Positions 45,033 to 54,229 of a stretch of 59,789 bases of DNA are shown one piece after another (positions within the stretch are counted from its first letter, which is position 1; each line of letters begins with the position of its first letter). A program made the position numbers and the translations under genes. Source of the stretch: Gammaproteobacteria bacterium (GTDB lineage: Bacteria > Pseudomonadota > Gammaproteobacteria > JASBUN01); contig JASBUN010000032.1 of assembly GCA_030147845.1 (NCBI GenBank), forward strand, positions 1 to 59,789, read 5' to 3'. The notes under the pieces were generated by a model. It ran no database searches. It worked only from the letters and a program-made list of their open reading frames with translations, and had not been told where the DNA came from.

Positions 45033-46214
45033 TTAGAGCGGACGAAAAATCGATGTTGCGTGTACGCCCGACACCGGCAGCCGTACGGAGAACTCAGTGC
45101 CGTCTCGGTCCGATGAGCGGACGTTAATTGCACCACCGTGTGCGACCACGATTTCGTTGGCGATGTACAGGCCAAGTCCCAGGCCCTTGGAGTCGGCGGA
45201 GCGCGCTTGATGCGTACGGCGGAACGGGCTGAACAGTTCGCGCTGTGCTTCAGCGGTGATGGCGGTGCCGAAATTGTGAACCCGCAGCGCGGCGTTGCCC
45301 TGATCCTGGTCGACCGCGACGCCAATCGGCTTTAGCGTATCGCCATGTTGCACCGCATTGCCGATTAAATTGTAGATCACTTGCTCTATGCGTTGCCGAT
45401 CCCACTCCCCGGTGACGGATCCGACGAGACTGGTCTCGAAGGTCGCGTGCGGATACGCGGCCGACAAATTGGAGATGGCCTGCCGGGTTGCGCTGGTCAG
45501 GTCCATTGGTTCCGGTCCGAGTTCGATGCCGCCGCCCAAGCGGCTGCGGGTAAAATCCAATAATTGTGCAATCATGATCCCCATCTGCTCGGAATTGTGG
45601 GCAATTCGTTGCGCCAGGGACGATACGTCTTCGTTATTGCCGTATTTGTATGAAAGCGCCATGGCGGTCATTTGTATCGCCTGCAACGGATTGCGCAGAT
45701 CATGACCAACGATTCCGAGCAGGCGTTCGCGAAACGCCGCCGCTTGATCCAGTCTCGATTTCTCGAGCGCGACTGCGACTTGGTCGGCAAATGCCGACAG
45801 GCACCACTCATCGGCGTCGGGATTGGACGTACTCTTGTTCAAGATCACGCCCAAAATCCCAAACACCTTACCAGAAACCACCAATGGCACGGCAAGCAAA
45901 TTGTCCAACGCGACACCCAACAAACCGGCGAGTTGTGCATCAAGGGGTTCATCGTGATCGTTCGCCGGCTGATCGATGTTTGGCGTGTCAATGCCATGAC
46001 TTGCTTGCAAGGACCAGCGTCCGCTGTCATCTGAGCACATCAGCACGCTTTGGCGCGCACCGAACAAGGCGGCCGACTGCGAAACGGCGAGTGCGAGCAC
46101 GTCATCGACCGATAGTTCGGACGTTAGTATGCGGCTTACTTCAGTGAGTCTACGAATTTGTCGCAGTCGATCATCGTCGAGGTGCGGCGCGACGCTTAGG
46201 CCGTCGTAGTTCAT
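45033..46214 (-). CDS. GAF-domain sensor histidine kinase
   Basis: A 393-residue soluble kinase. Seen: an N-terminal GAF sensor (about residues 20-155), a HisKA dimerisation domain with the phospho-histidine in GIVGHDLRNPLQAIQMTAMA, and an ATPase domain with the N box QVIYNLIGNAVQHG and the G2 box GLGLGLYIANEIV. No membrane segment. Its start overlaps the KaiC-like stop in an ATGA, and a receiver gene begins the same operon, so the three proteins likely form one signalling pathway. Confidence 0.93.
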   Translation of the reverse strand: MNYDGLSVAPHLDDDRLRQIRRLTEVSRILTSELSVDDVLALAVSQSAALFGARQSVLMCSDDSGRWSLQASHGIDTPNIDQPANDHDEPLDAQLAGLLGVALDNLLAVPLVVSGKVFGILGVILNKSTSNPDADEWCLSAFADQVAVALEKSRLDQAAAFRERLLGIVGHDLRNPLQAIQMTAMALSYKYGNNEDVSSLAQRIAHNSEQMGIMIAQLLDFTRSRLGGGIELGPEPMDLTSATRQAISNLSAAYPHATFETSLVGSVTGEWDRQRIEQVIYNLIGNAVQHGDTLKPIGVAVDQDQGNAALRVHNFGTAITAEAQRELFSPFRRTHQARSADSKGLGLGLYIANEIVVAHGGAINVRSSDRDGTEFSVRLPVSGVHATSIFRPL

Positions 46215-47620
46215 GTGATTTTGATGCCGTCGCCCGTGATATGCATTTCATGCATGGCGAGGTCATGCGCGAGTCCGCGAGCTTTGATGATACGAATCGT
46301 GCGGCGCGATTTTTCCTCGTCGACGTTCAGGTCCAGCTTCACGACGGTATCGGCGATGGCGCTAAAGCGGGCATCGACACTCACAATGGAAGAGGTTTCG
46401 TAAGTCAAGATACTGGTTACGCCGCCGACGACGAAATGCTGTACCAGCGCATACAAATAGCTGCGTAGTCGCTCTATGTCGTTGGTTGCACTCATCAGAT
46501 CGCCGACGGCGTCAATCACTACGCGCTTGATTTTTTTGTCACGAATGATATGGAATAGCTCTACAAGAATACTGTCAACCTGCAACTCCACCGCAGAGTG
46601 ATAGAATAGGTGCAGTCCGCGCTGTTGTAGCTCGTCCAGGTCGGCGCCTAAATTCTCGAATGCACGTGCGAGCTGCGTCGGATTTTCCTGGAAGTTGATG
46701 TATAGGCTGGCCTCGCCGTCGCGCACGCCATTGGCGGCGAACTGCAAACCGAAGGTGGTTTTCCCGGTGCCGGTAGCGCCCTCGACGATGGTCGTGCTGC
46801 CTCGCCACAAGCCACCGTTGAGCAAGACGTCGAAGCCATCGATGCCAGTCGTGGCGCGGTCGGTTTTTCGCTCATATCCAACCGCGTATTGTGGGCTGAC
46901 TAAACGCGGGAAGACTTCGAGGCCGTCGTCACTAATGCGAAACGCGTGTAGCCCCTCGGCGTATGAGCTGCCGCGCAATTTGAGTATGCGCAAATAACGC
47001 TCGTCGCGGCTCCCATATTTCTTGCGCGCGAGCGCTACCATACCGTCAGCGACCGCAAATTCGGGAAAAATTGGTATTTGGTCTTCGCTGTATTCGCCGA
47101 CCAGGAATGCTGTTGTTTCATATGCGCTTAGAATGCCCGACACTTCGTACAGCATGCGTCGCATATCCGGCATGGAGGTGGTCAGATCATGTATGGCTTT
47201 AAAGGAATCGATGACGATGATCTTCGGCGAATAAGCCTCGATCACCTCTTTGAGCTTCGGAATCAACGCGTCCGGGCCGTGTTCCGCCAGTTCGGTGCCC
47301 AGTGAGTCGTAGATGACCGCGCCGGCCAGTACGGATTCGTCATAAAACGTGAACTGCTGTAAGTACCGTACAACTTTCTCAAGGGGCTCGGACAGCGTGC
47401 TGATAAACAGAACCGGCCGCTCATTGTCGGTCGCGTTGGCGAACATCAGTCGCTCCGCGAGAATGGTTTTGCCGGAACCGGGTTCGCCCATAACGATGTT
47501 GATCGAATTGGCCGGAAAGCCGCCACCGAGGATGTCATCCAACTGCGGATTGCCAGTCTTGATCCTCGTCAGAGCGCCGTCGTCGATCTCGGTTTTGTTC
47601 TCATCTGCAGAGCGCACCAT
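46211..47620 (-). CDS. KaiC-like double-domain RecA ATPase
   Basis: A 469-residue protein made of two tandem KaiC domains. Seen: P-loops GEPGSGKT (residues 45-52) and GATGTGKT (about residue 280), Walker B strands PKIIVIDSFKAIHDL and KRVVIDAVGDLMS, and a C-terminal KARGLAHDLAMHEMHITGDG typical of the family. Length is a little below KaiC (about 519). By eye alignment the cyanobacterial phosphorylation site region ITDSHISTITDTI reads SVDARFSAIADTV here, keeping the S431 equivalent but not T432. No kaiA or kaiB is seen. It is flanked in one operon by a receiver protein and a histidine kinase. Role likely stress or metabolic signalling, not a proven clock. Confidence 0.92.
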   Translation of the reverse strand: MVRSADENKTEIDDGALTRIKTGNPQLDDILGGGFPANSINIVMGEPGSGKTILAERLMFANATDNERPVLFISTLSEPLEKVVRYLQQFTFYDESVLAGAVIYDSLGTELAEHGPDALIPKLKEVIEAYSPKIIVIDSFKAIHDLTTSMPDMRRMLYEVSGILSAYETTAFLVGEYSEDQIPIFPEFAVADGMVALARKKYGSRDERYLRILKLRGSSYAEGLHAFRISDDGLEVFPRLVSPQYAVGYERKTDRATTGIDGFDVLLNGGLWRGSTTIVEGATGTGKTTFGLQFAANGVRDGEASLYINFQENPTQLARAFENLGADLDELQQRGLHLFYHSAVELQVDSILVELFHIIRDKKIKRVVIDAVGDLMSATNDIERLRSYLYALVQHFVVGGVTSILTYETSSIVSVDARFSAIADTVVKLDLNVDEEKSRRTIRIIKARGLAHDLAMHEMHITGDGIKIT

Positions 47621-47629
47621 GAGATCTCC

Positions 47630-48064
47630 CTATGCTGCAGGTTGGCGGTCCGTGAGGATTCCGCGGGTCATGTCGACCAAACGTTGTTCTGTCAGGGGCT
47701 TTTTCATAAATGCGTCGGCCCCCGCTTCTGTGGCGCGCTCTTTTGCGGCAAGAATGCTACAGATTAAAACGGCGATTTGTCGGGTGGTGGGATTGGACTT
47801 CAGTTGTCTACAAAGCGCTAAGCCATCAAGTTTAGGCACAAGAATTTCGGTAATAACCAATGCCGGCGCGAGCAGTTCGATGAGTTCCAGAGCAGCCTGA
47901 CCATCGACGGCGTAATGAACCGTATACCCGGCGCGAGCCAGAAAATTGATTTGCAGCTCGCGAACGTGCGGGTTCCGTTCGACAATAACAATCGTACTCT
48001 CTACTTGTCTGGAGCGGTCGCGAGATTCCGACTTCGGGTTGGCGGGATTGGCTATCTTATTCAT
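47630..48064 (-). CDS. Receiver-domain protein with altered phosphorylation site
   Basis: A 144-residue protein with a 20-residue flexible N-terminus and one receiver domain. Seen: STIVIVERNPHVREL in place of the usual acidic pair (one acidic residue left), and LVITEILVPKLDGLALCRQL, where the phosphoacceptor aspartate is replaced by glutamate (residue 73). The later serine (VLICSILAAK) and lysine (FMKKPL) are kept. A glutamate at this place can mimic the phosphorylated state, so it may be a constitutive or phosphorylation-independent adaptor. ATG at 48064 is chosen over a TTG five codons earlier. It is 9 bases from the KaiC-like gene. Confidence 0.88.
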   Translation of the reverse strand: MNKIANPANPKSESRDRSRQVESTIVIVERNPHVRELQINFLARAGYTVHYAVDGQAALELIELLAPALVITEILVPKLDGLALCRQLKSNPTTRQIAVLICSILAAKERATEAGADAFMKKPLTEQRLVDMTRGILTDRQPAA

Positions 48065-48475
48065 CGGCTGCGGCGTCAATTTTCGAGCCTTTTAGCTCGA
48101 GTACCTCTAACGCCGTATCGCGTGGCGCGTCTCGAGGCAATCAAACTACCATAGGGATTGTATAGGGTCAACGACACCGCTCAATGCCCCGGCAGGTGCT
48201 GATGTAACAAGTTCCGCCGGTAAGTTGGCGCCGCCTCACGCGTGTCTGACACCGCCCCATCGCAACACCCTCCGGGGGCGAGGTGGAGCAGATCGCAGGC
48301 GCGCCACGGTGCCGCAGCATGAACGATATGTGCCGCATCGTTTTTATTTTAATTTGTCTTCACGCGGTTAGGGTAACAACCAGAATGTAATCGATTTCGG
48401 CACCGGCGGATGGAGCCTCACGCTGACCATCGTTGTCGTAAAGTTACCGTAGGAATTACTTCATGGGGGCTTGCT
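48065..48475. other. Intergenic region, no gene recognised
   Basis: 411 bases between divergent genes. A CGAGC...GCTCG hairpin lies at about 48083-48100, near the receiver gene start. An A/T-rich patch at 48335-48375 could be the promoter of the dehalogenase remnant. Nothing else recognised. Confidence 0.45.
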
Positions 48476-49081
48476 ATGGATCGCAGAAAATTTTTATCGC
48501 TAGCGGCGGGCGCAGCAACTCCACTTACCCTAACCAACTCACTGATTAACACCGTCATGGCCGCGCCTATGCACGCTGACATCAAGGCTATTGCGTTTGA
48601 CGGCTTTCCGATATTCGACCCTGGATCCGTTCTAAATTTAACCAAAACGCTGTTCCCGGAACACGCCAAAGTTTTTTCCGAAGCGTGGTTTAATAAAATA
48701 TTTGCGTACACGTGGCTGCGGACCACTGGTAACCGGTATAAAAATTTTTACGCCGTCATCGAAGACGCACTTGTCTTTACCGCGACGCAATTCAAAGTCG
48801 AATTAAATGCCGATAAGCGTGACCAAGTGATGGCCGCGTGGCTACATTTAAAGCCTTGGCCGGACGCCGGTAGCGCGCGTCGGTTTGTCGCGCATGCTTG
48901 GCACAGAAAGCCGTTGCAGTTCTTAGCTGATCCAGCCTCGGCTTGCGGCCTTTGTCGAGTACCAAATCAAAAATATTGCCACCACCAGTGGCATAAGAAT
49001 GATGCCCAATATTTCGCCTATACCAAAATCGATGCCGATGCCAAACGCATGAGACAGCGTAACAATCACGCCGACCAGTGA
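48476..49081 (+). pseudogene. Truncated haloacid dehalogenase with Tat-like signal
   Basis: The frame starts with a twin-arginine-type leader (MDRRKFLSLAAGAATPLTL) and continues as a class II haloacid dehalogenase: IKAIAFDGFPIFDPGSVLNL, FSEAWFNKIFAYTWLRTTG, YAVIEDALVF and HLKPWPDAGSARRF with PLQFLAD. After about residue 153 the family match stops; the remaining 48 codons are antisense to the neighbouring membrane protein gene. The C-terminal half of the enzyme, with the catalytic lysine and the second aspartate region, is missing. So it is a truncated gene, broken where a converging gene has come in. The ATG is preceded by GGGGG. Confidence 0.8.
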
Positions 49082-49348
49082 CGCGATAAACCAATAATAC
49101 GCGGCCGAATGCCGCAGCAAAAGCAGAACGCAGCCAATCGCACCGCCAAACACCGCGATCGCAAAACCTGCGGTAGCCCACGCCGGCCGGCCTTCGATGA
49201 TCGCGCGTTCCGACTCACGATAGGCAGCGAGCATCTCTGGGTTCATTTGCACGAAAAAATTGACCACGCCCAGAACGTGCCAGATCAGCGCGACGGCGCC
49301 GATTACCCAGAAACTCCAATGTACACCATCAGCCCGTTTGTCGGTCAT
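48923..49348 (-). CDS. Small four-helix membrane protein of unknown function
   Basis: A 141-residue protein with four hydrophobic segments: WVIGAVALIWHVLGVVNFFV, AGFAIAVFGGAIGCVLLLL, YYWFIASLVGVIVTLS and a last one around LGIILMPLVVAIFLIWY. Between the first two lies QMNPEMLAAYRESERAIIEG, a periplasmic or cytoplasmic loop. This pattern is found in conserved but unnamed bacterial proteins. It converges on, and overlaps, the dehalogenase remnant by about 160 bases. Confidence 0.85.
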   Translation of the reverse strand: MTDKRADGVHWSFWVIGAVALIWHVLGVVNFFVQMNPEMLAAYRESERAIIEGRPAWATAGFAIAVFGGAIGCVLLLLRHSAAYYWFIASLVGVIVTLSHAFGIGIDFGIGEILGIILMPLVVAIFLIWYSTKAASRGWIS

Positions 49349-49434
49349 ATCACGTCCCTACTGTTGGTTAGTGTTCCGGCAGCTAAGCCGTTTCACAAGC
49401 AACACCACACGGCGAATACCGTACCTATACATAC

Positions 49435-50664
49435 TCAGAATCGGAAATTTTTTGCGTTCACGTGCTCGCGGCGAAAGCCGTAGCCGATGATTCTTGCGGG
49501 AATATTTCGAGCCCATCGAAAACGCGTAATCCAGCGCAGTAGACGCGGTATCCTGGGTGGATCGCCCGAGTCTTCCAGAACGCTGGAGATAACTCGCTTT
49601 TGAGCGATAAGTTGCATACTTTGGATTAACCGTGTTGGCCATTCCCTGCGTCGCTGAACCTTGGAGAGGACGGTATGATCTAAAGGTCGGTGCGCGTGAA
49701 AAGCCTCTGCGATAATGTTGGCTGCAGCGACGGCGTCTTGCACTGCCAGGTTTATGCCAACGCCGCCGATGGGCGACATGGTATGCGCTGCATCACCAAT
49801 CACCAATACGCCGGGGGCAGTCCAGCATTCAAGCCGATCGACACCGACCACCAACGTCTTCACATCATCCCAGGACGCGATCGATTGACTGCGCTTCTCC
49901 AGCATCGACGCCAATGCGGCCACGCGCTGTTGAAATTCAGCAATTGGACGTTGACGCAGCTGAGAGCCGCTGCCCTTTGGAACGACGTATGCAATCTGCC
50001 AGTAGTCACCGCGATTAATCATTACCATGATATGACCGGCACGGAGTATGGCTTCCAGACCACTCGGGTCGGTCGGCTCGCGTGGCACTCTAAACCATAA
50101 GGCATCCATTGGCGCCCCGATGTCGAGAACCTTTAAGTCGGTCGATTTCCTGACCGTCGATCGCCTGCCGTCGCAGCCGACGATTAACGCTGCACGAATC
50201 TCGGCGGTCCCATTATTCATTTTAGCCTTAGCGCCTACCGCGGTACCGTTCTCAAATAAAAGCTCGGTGACTTCATGTTCTACGCACAGACGAAATGTCT
50301 CGAAGCGGCTTGCTTCGTCGGCAAGAAGATTCAACAGATCCCACTGCGGCACCAGTGCGAGATAGTCAAACGGCTTCAGGCCGCGATAATCCACCAAAGG
50401 CAGCGTTTCGTCGCCAACGTGGATCGCCGCGTCTTGGATTCGGTTTTGCGGAAGGGCGTCGAATTTTGTACTCAATCCGCATTCTTGCAGTATTTCCAGC
50501 GTCGATGGATGAACCGTATCACCGCGGAAGTCACGCAAAAAATCCGCATGCTTTTCGAGTACGATGACCTGCACACCCGATCGCGCCAGCAGGTAACCCA
50601 GCACGATTCCAGCCGGGCCGCCACCCACGATGCAAACATCAGTGCTATACGTCTCGGACTTCAC
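49435..50664 (-). CDS. FAD-dependent aromatic hydroxylase-type oxidoreductase
   Basis: A 409-residue flavoprotein monooxygenase of the PHBH/UbiH group. Seen: the dinucleotide motif DVCIVGGGPAGIVLGYLLAR, RGDTVHPSTLEILQECGL, the DG motif IVGCDGRRSTVRK and the second FAD motif VLVIGDAAHTMSPIGGVGIN. Such enzymes hydroxylate an activated ring with NADPH and oxygen. No hydrolase or dioxygenase is next to it, so a specific pathway cannot be named. Length fits the family. Confidence 0.92.
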   Translation of the reverse strand: MKSETYSTDVCIVGGGPAGIVLGYLLARSGVQVIVLEKHADFLRDFRGDTVHPSTLEILQECGLSTKFDALPQNRIQDAAIHVGDETLPLVDYRGLKPFDYLALVPQWDLLNLLADEASRFETFRLCVEHEVTELLFENGTAVGAKAKMNNGTAEIRAALIVGCDGRRSTVRKSTDLKVLDIGAPMDALWFRVPREPTDPSGLEAILRAGHIMVMINRGDYWQIAYVVPKGSGSQLRQRPIAEFQQRVAALASMLEKRSQSIASWDDVKTLVVGVDRLECWTAPGVLVIGDAAHTMSPIGGVGINLAVQDAVAAANIIAEAFHAHRPLDHTVLSKVQRRREWPTRLIQSMQLIAQKRVISSVLEDSGDPPRIPRLLRWITRFRWARNIPARIIGYGFRREHVNAKNFRF

Positions 50665-50800
50665 CGTAATCTCCTGTTTCCGAAACTATAGCAGCGGAAT
50701 ATCGCGCGGGCGGGAGCCGGTGATGTTGACGGCGGTGTGCTTGAGCGGTGGAGAATGAACGTTTTTCCTGGGCTCCGAGCCGGCGCTCCCGCTCTACCCG

Positions 50801-51268
50801 TTAATGGCAGTCCTGCCCGGGCGGCCCGGTACTGGTGGCCCGTAAAATAACGCTCACACCGGTAGCATTTTCAATCTCCGGTCCCGCACGGTGTATATGC
50901 TCCGATACGTCGTCGATAAATGATTGCGTCCGCGCCTTGATTATATCGCTGGTATAAGCCGAGACGGTGGTTTTCCACATGCGGTTCAGTATTGCTTGTG
51001 TTTTAGTGTCAAAATTCCGCTGGAATGCTTGAGCGCGCCCTTGTGCCAGTCGTCGCCAGTCCGTAACGCTCTGAAACACTGTAATGTCGGCGGTTAGTAA
51101 CTTACCGTTGGCAGTGCATCCGGATACGCTGAACAAACCGCGAAACGAGCGATGAAACTGATCTTGTTGTGCGTCCGCGGCTCGTGCCGTGCCCATCGTA
51201 CTCATCAGTAGACATAAGCAAAGTGCAAGCGCGTTTTCTAATATGCGAAGGGGTGTGTGGTAGTTCAT
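50801..51268 (-). CDS. Secreted protein of unknown function
   Basis: A 155-residue protein with a signal peptide (NALALCLCLLMSTMGTARAA, cut after ARA). The mature part is helical and polar (FQSVTDWRRLAQGRAQAFQR, then SFIDDVSEHIHRAGPEIENA) with two cysteines (SGC near the start and a C-terminal DC) that could form a disulfide. Not recognised. It is first or second of three leftward unknown genes encoding secreted or membrane proteins, 61 bases from the lipoprotein gene. Confidence 0.75.
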   Translation of the reverse strand: MNYHTPLRILENALALCLCLLMSTMGTARAADAQQDQFHRSFRGLFSVSGCTANGKLLTADITVFQSVTDWRRLAQGRAQAFQRNFDTKTQAILNRMWKTTVSAYTSDIIKARTQSFIDDVSEHIHRAGPEIENATGVSVILRATSTGPPGQDCH

Positions 51269-51329
51269 GTGGTTCTATTGCCTCATTTCTCGCGGGTTGC
51301 AGTGCGATCCGTATGTGATGAGGTGCGAA

Positions 51330-51782
51330 TCAACGCCGCGTAATCGGCAAATAGATCCACTCATTGTCCCGATGAAGAAATCGTCCCTGACCGGAATTGC
51401 CGCCCCCGGTCATTTTATTAATAGCGCCGCGCGCAAATGGGCTATTGGACGCAAACCCGATAACGTAGTCACATACGTATCCGGGTTGTCCATTCGCCTT
51501 GGCGCAACCAAGCTTGCCAAATCTTGTGAGCGTGAAGGCTGCGCTGCACTTACCGCCGCCCGTAGTGCAGAGGGCCAGACACTGCATCGCCAGCGTGGGG
51601 TCGTGACGATATTCGCGACGCTCGCATTGTTTCGCCAACGCCAAGAGGTTGGCATTGATGCGATCGAAGTTGGCTTTAACCGCATCCGCCATTTCGTCTT
51701 CCGTGGGTTCCCGGTCACCGGGCGTACATGACACGGTACCGAAAATCATCATAATCGAAGAAATAATCAGTAAAACCCGCAT
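51330..51782 (-). CDS. Putative lipoprotein of unknown function
   Basis: A 150-residue protein with a lipoprotein leader (MRVLLIISSIMMIFGTVSC, lipobox ending in cysteine 19). The mature part opens with a charged stretch (TPGDREPTEDEMADAVKANF) and has six more cysteines, including CLALCTTGGGKC and a later CAKANGQPGYVCDYV, suggesting disulfides in the periplasm. Not recognised. It follows the large unknown membrane protein gene by 25 bases, so the two are probably cotranscribed. Confidence 0.8.
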   Translation of the reverse strand: MRVLLIISSIMMIFGTVSCTPGDREPTEDEMADAVKANFDRINANLLALAKQCERREYRHDPTLAMQCLALCTTGGGKCSAAFTLTRFGKLGCAKANGQPGYVCDYVIGFASNSPFARGAINKMTGGGNSGQGRFLHRDNEWIYLPITRR

Positions 51783-51807
51783 GTCGATCCCCTCGTTGAC
51801 TTTATCG

Positions 51808-52710
51808 CTATTTGACAGGAATAATTTCTTCCTTGAGTCGCTGTCCGTGCTTCATCATTGACTGATCCGCTCCTATTCGAAGAGCTTTGCCATCATAAGT
51901 AATTTCGCCGTCGTAGCGGTCCCCTAGTACAATGGAGCCTAGCGTCTTCAGCATCACGCGTTCCCTCATTTGTGTGCCATTCCCTCTAGGGTCAATAGAT
52001 CTATCTGAAGTCAGGGTGAGCAATATGACTGTATAAAAGGTGCTCCGTCCCCCGGTATTTTCCATGCATTCCAGCATATGAATGCCAGACGGCGAGCTAC
52101 CAACGTATCTGTACGCAAAGAACGGTCCATCCGAGTCTGGGTTTGCGAATACCCAATCGTGGCCCTTAATCCGACGTATCACTGGTGACGCATAAAAGCG
52201 ATTACTTCGGTTGGCTTCTACTAAATCGATCTGCGTAACAGATGCAGCGGAATCGGATATCCAACCCGTCAGTTCTTGTACAATGCGTGGATTTACGTAC
52301 TCGTCTCTGGTGAACGAATAACGTAGATGTTTCCAGTATTGGTTAATGACACCGGATTCATGATCCAGAGTCAGAGACGGTGTACCGCCGGAAGATGAAA
52401 TTTTATCGATCTTATCTTCGACTCGTTGGACTTGAGCTGTAGCGGATATTGCCTCTTTTCGATCGAGACGGTAGCTGATAATGGACAGCAGTAGCCCTAT
52501 AACACTCAGTAATGCGAACAAGCCCGTGACAAACGGATGCCTCCCGCACAGCTCGATTCCGGATTTAACGCGTTGCGCAGCGCCAATGACGAGCGAGGCC
52601 AAGCCAACAGACGTCATGGAGGGTTCGAGTGGTTCTTGTGGAATTTTGCCATCACCTGTGGAATTTACGCTATGGTCGGCGCGTAGTTGGCTATTGCGCT
52701 TTTTTCTCAT
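51808..52710 (-). CDS. Membrane-anchored protein of unknown function
   Basis: A 300-residue protein with a polar N-terminus, one or two hydrophobic segments (SVGLASLVIGAAQR is weak; HPFVTGLFALLSVIGLLLSI is strong, about residues 58-78), a short coiled-coil-like linker (ATAQVQRVEDKIDKIS) and a soluble C-terminal domain of about 190 residues. No known domain seen. Codon use looks less GC-rich than the metabolic genes, hinting at transfer. It is upstream of the lipoprotein and secreted protein genes and may form a complex with them. Confidence 0.75.
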   Translation of the reverse strand: MRKKRNSQLRADHSVNSTGDGKIPQEPLEPSMTSVGLASLVIGAAQRVKSGIELCGRHPFVTGLFALLSVIGLLLSIISYRLDRKEAISATAQVQRVEDKIDKISSSGGTPSLTLDHESGVINQYWKHLRYSFTRDEYVNPRIVQELTGWISDSAASVTQIDLVEANRSNRFYASPVIRRIKGHDWVFANPDSDGPFFAYRYVGSSPSGIHMLECMENTGGRSTFYTVILLTLTSDRSIDPRGNGTQMRERVMLKTLGSIVLGDRYDGEITYDGKALRIGADQSMMKHGQRLKEEIIPVK

Positions 52711-53117
52711 CGGTAACCGCGTCGCGTCGCTATTAGTGTGGTACTAAGCCGAGAGAAATTCTTGACGTTAGCGCGTTTATATCTAGACTCTTGACGCCAA
52801 AATAAGCCCGTCACTGTTTTCATGCGACTTCCCTGCATGAAGTAACAAACCGGGTTTTTTTCGCGTGCTACTCGCACGTTAGTCGGTCGAACAAATTCGC
52901 TGTGTCTCGGCTGCCGATCGGCGGCGGCATCGGTCGAACTCCGGTCGCAGAGAGTCGTAGGCCGTGCGCATTGGCGCTGTGATTGAAAGCTGCGGATATA
53001 TGCGGCAAGGCGATTGTATAGTCCGCCGGCTATTTACCTGTGGGTAGGGCTATGTGTAATCGGGCGACCTGCGCATTCTTGTAAATTGAATCGATCAATG
53101 CGCTGTTATTGGGCGAC
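52711..53117. other. Intergenic region, nothing recognised
   Basis: 407 bases between two leftward genes, with no supported gene. A CGTGC...GCACG mini-hairpin follows a run of seven T near 52860-52880. The promoter of the 300-residue membrane protein gene probably lies in the left part. Confidence 0.45.
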
Positions 53118-53933
53118 TTATTTTTTATATACATGCTTGTTATCGACAATGCCTTTTTTTCGCAACTTCCGGATTAGCATTCGCAATCCGGCGTCCGCCT
53201 GTAACACAACGTTTCTTAGCGGTTGGTTCGGCCGACCCCGGAATGAGGTCACATGAAATTCGTCGCTCGGTTTTAACGGCGAGTCCGAAAAATAGTAGTT
53301 TGATACACAGCACCGGCTGCTTCCTGCATGCGCGATCGGGCTTACCGAATGCCATGACGTGTTGTGCGTGGACATTACCGCGAGGCGATTGAATTTGCTG
53401 TGTACCGGCACTGGCGCTTGTTGTAGTCCGTCAGACCAAAGCTCCAGGTTTCCTCCGCGTTCGACTGGCCACTCCGGCGTGACGTAGTAGAGCAGATTCA
53501 GGACTCGCCACTTATCTCGATCTTTGTCGTGCGAATTGTCTATATGCGGATTCAAAAACTGCTTGTCCGTCATAAGCGATATTCCGCCGGCATACAAATG
53601 TTCGTCAGCGTAAAGCGTTTTGATCTGACAAATGCCGGCGATCAGCTCGACGACGCGCGGATCTTGAAATGCATAAATGGCTTCTTCCAAAATCGGGTCG
53701 TAGTTATCCATCTGCGCGGCAATGTACTTGTATTCGCGCATGCTCTTTTTTAGTCGCATGTCCTCGGCCGCGGGGAAGCGGCGATATATCTGATTGGCGA
53801 TGTCCGGCGGCAGCAAATCGTCAACGATAAAATGGCCGATCTTTTCCCGTGACGCCTCATACATGGACGATAGGCGGCTGGACTCCAGCTCCAGCTTACC
53901 TACGATATGATCCGCGATTGCAGTTCGATTCAT
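53118..53933 (-). CDS. 2-oxoglutarate/Fe(II)-dependent oxygenase
   Basis: A 271-residue protein with the double-stranded beta-helix pattern of prolyl-hydroxylase-type oxygenases. Seen: the iron-binding HxD in LNPHIDNSH (His130, Asp132), the distal histidine in NTSWHSVSP (His195) and an arginine for 2-oxoglutarate in SSRCCVSNYYFS (about 207). N-terminal part FIVDDLLPPDIANQIYRRFP is usual for such proteins. The start at 53933 has GAGG in front; an ATG nine codons earlier lacks a ribosome site. Substrate unknown. Such single genes often occur beside sugar or lipid biosynthesis or as accessory genes. A/T content suggests a transferred gene. Confidence 0.88.
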   Translation of the reverse strand: MNRTAIADHIVGKLELESSRLSSMYEASREKIGHFIVDDLLPPDIANQIYRRFPAAEDMRLKKSMREYKYIAAQMDNYDPILEEAIYAFQDPRVVELIAGICQIKTLYADEHLYAGGISLMTDKQFLNPHIDNSHDKDRDKWRVLNLLYYVTPEWPVERGGNLELWSDGLQQAPVPVHSKFNRLAVMSTHNTSWHSVSPIAHAGSSRCCVSNYYFSDSPLKPSDEFHVTSFRGRPNQPLRNVVLQADAGLRMLIRKLRKKGIVDNKHVYKK

Positions 53934-54097
53934 TGATGCCTCTGTGCGGTTAACTGTCATGTTCTATAGCGAAGGCGCCCGAGCGCTGGACGTAGCCGGT
54001 GCGGAACTGGGGTCTCACGCTGTCGCAACTGGCGATTCATTTTGAGGGCAGGCTGGAGGTACATGTTGCGCTATGACGATTTACGGACACAGAGTTT

Positions 54098-54224
54098 TGA
54101 ACACCCTCTGATGGAACAGTGCCAACCGTTGACTTCGGTTGGCATTGTATACTACAGATGTTCTCTCGACGATCTCCCCGAGAGGGGATGTGATAACACT
54201 ATCCGACCAATGGCAAACGCAGCA
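54098..54224 (-). pseudogene. REP-associated tyrosine transposase remnant 1 (N-terminal part)
   Basis: Read leftward in shifting frames the DNA gives LRLPLVG, stop, CYHIPSRGDRRENI, then NANRSQRLALF, matching the N-terminal part of RAYT (Y1) transposases and the better preserved copy at 55061-55424. It has a stop and a frameshift. The strongest shared block is 54163-54185, identical with 55353-55375. Confidence 0.75.
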
Positions 54225-54229
54225 GTTTG

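Noticed and set aside
46211..47620. A true circadian clock
   Set aside because: No kaiA or kaiB is present and one of the two phosphorylation residues is changed; only KaiC-like signalling can be claimed.
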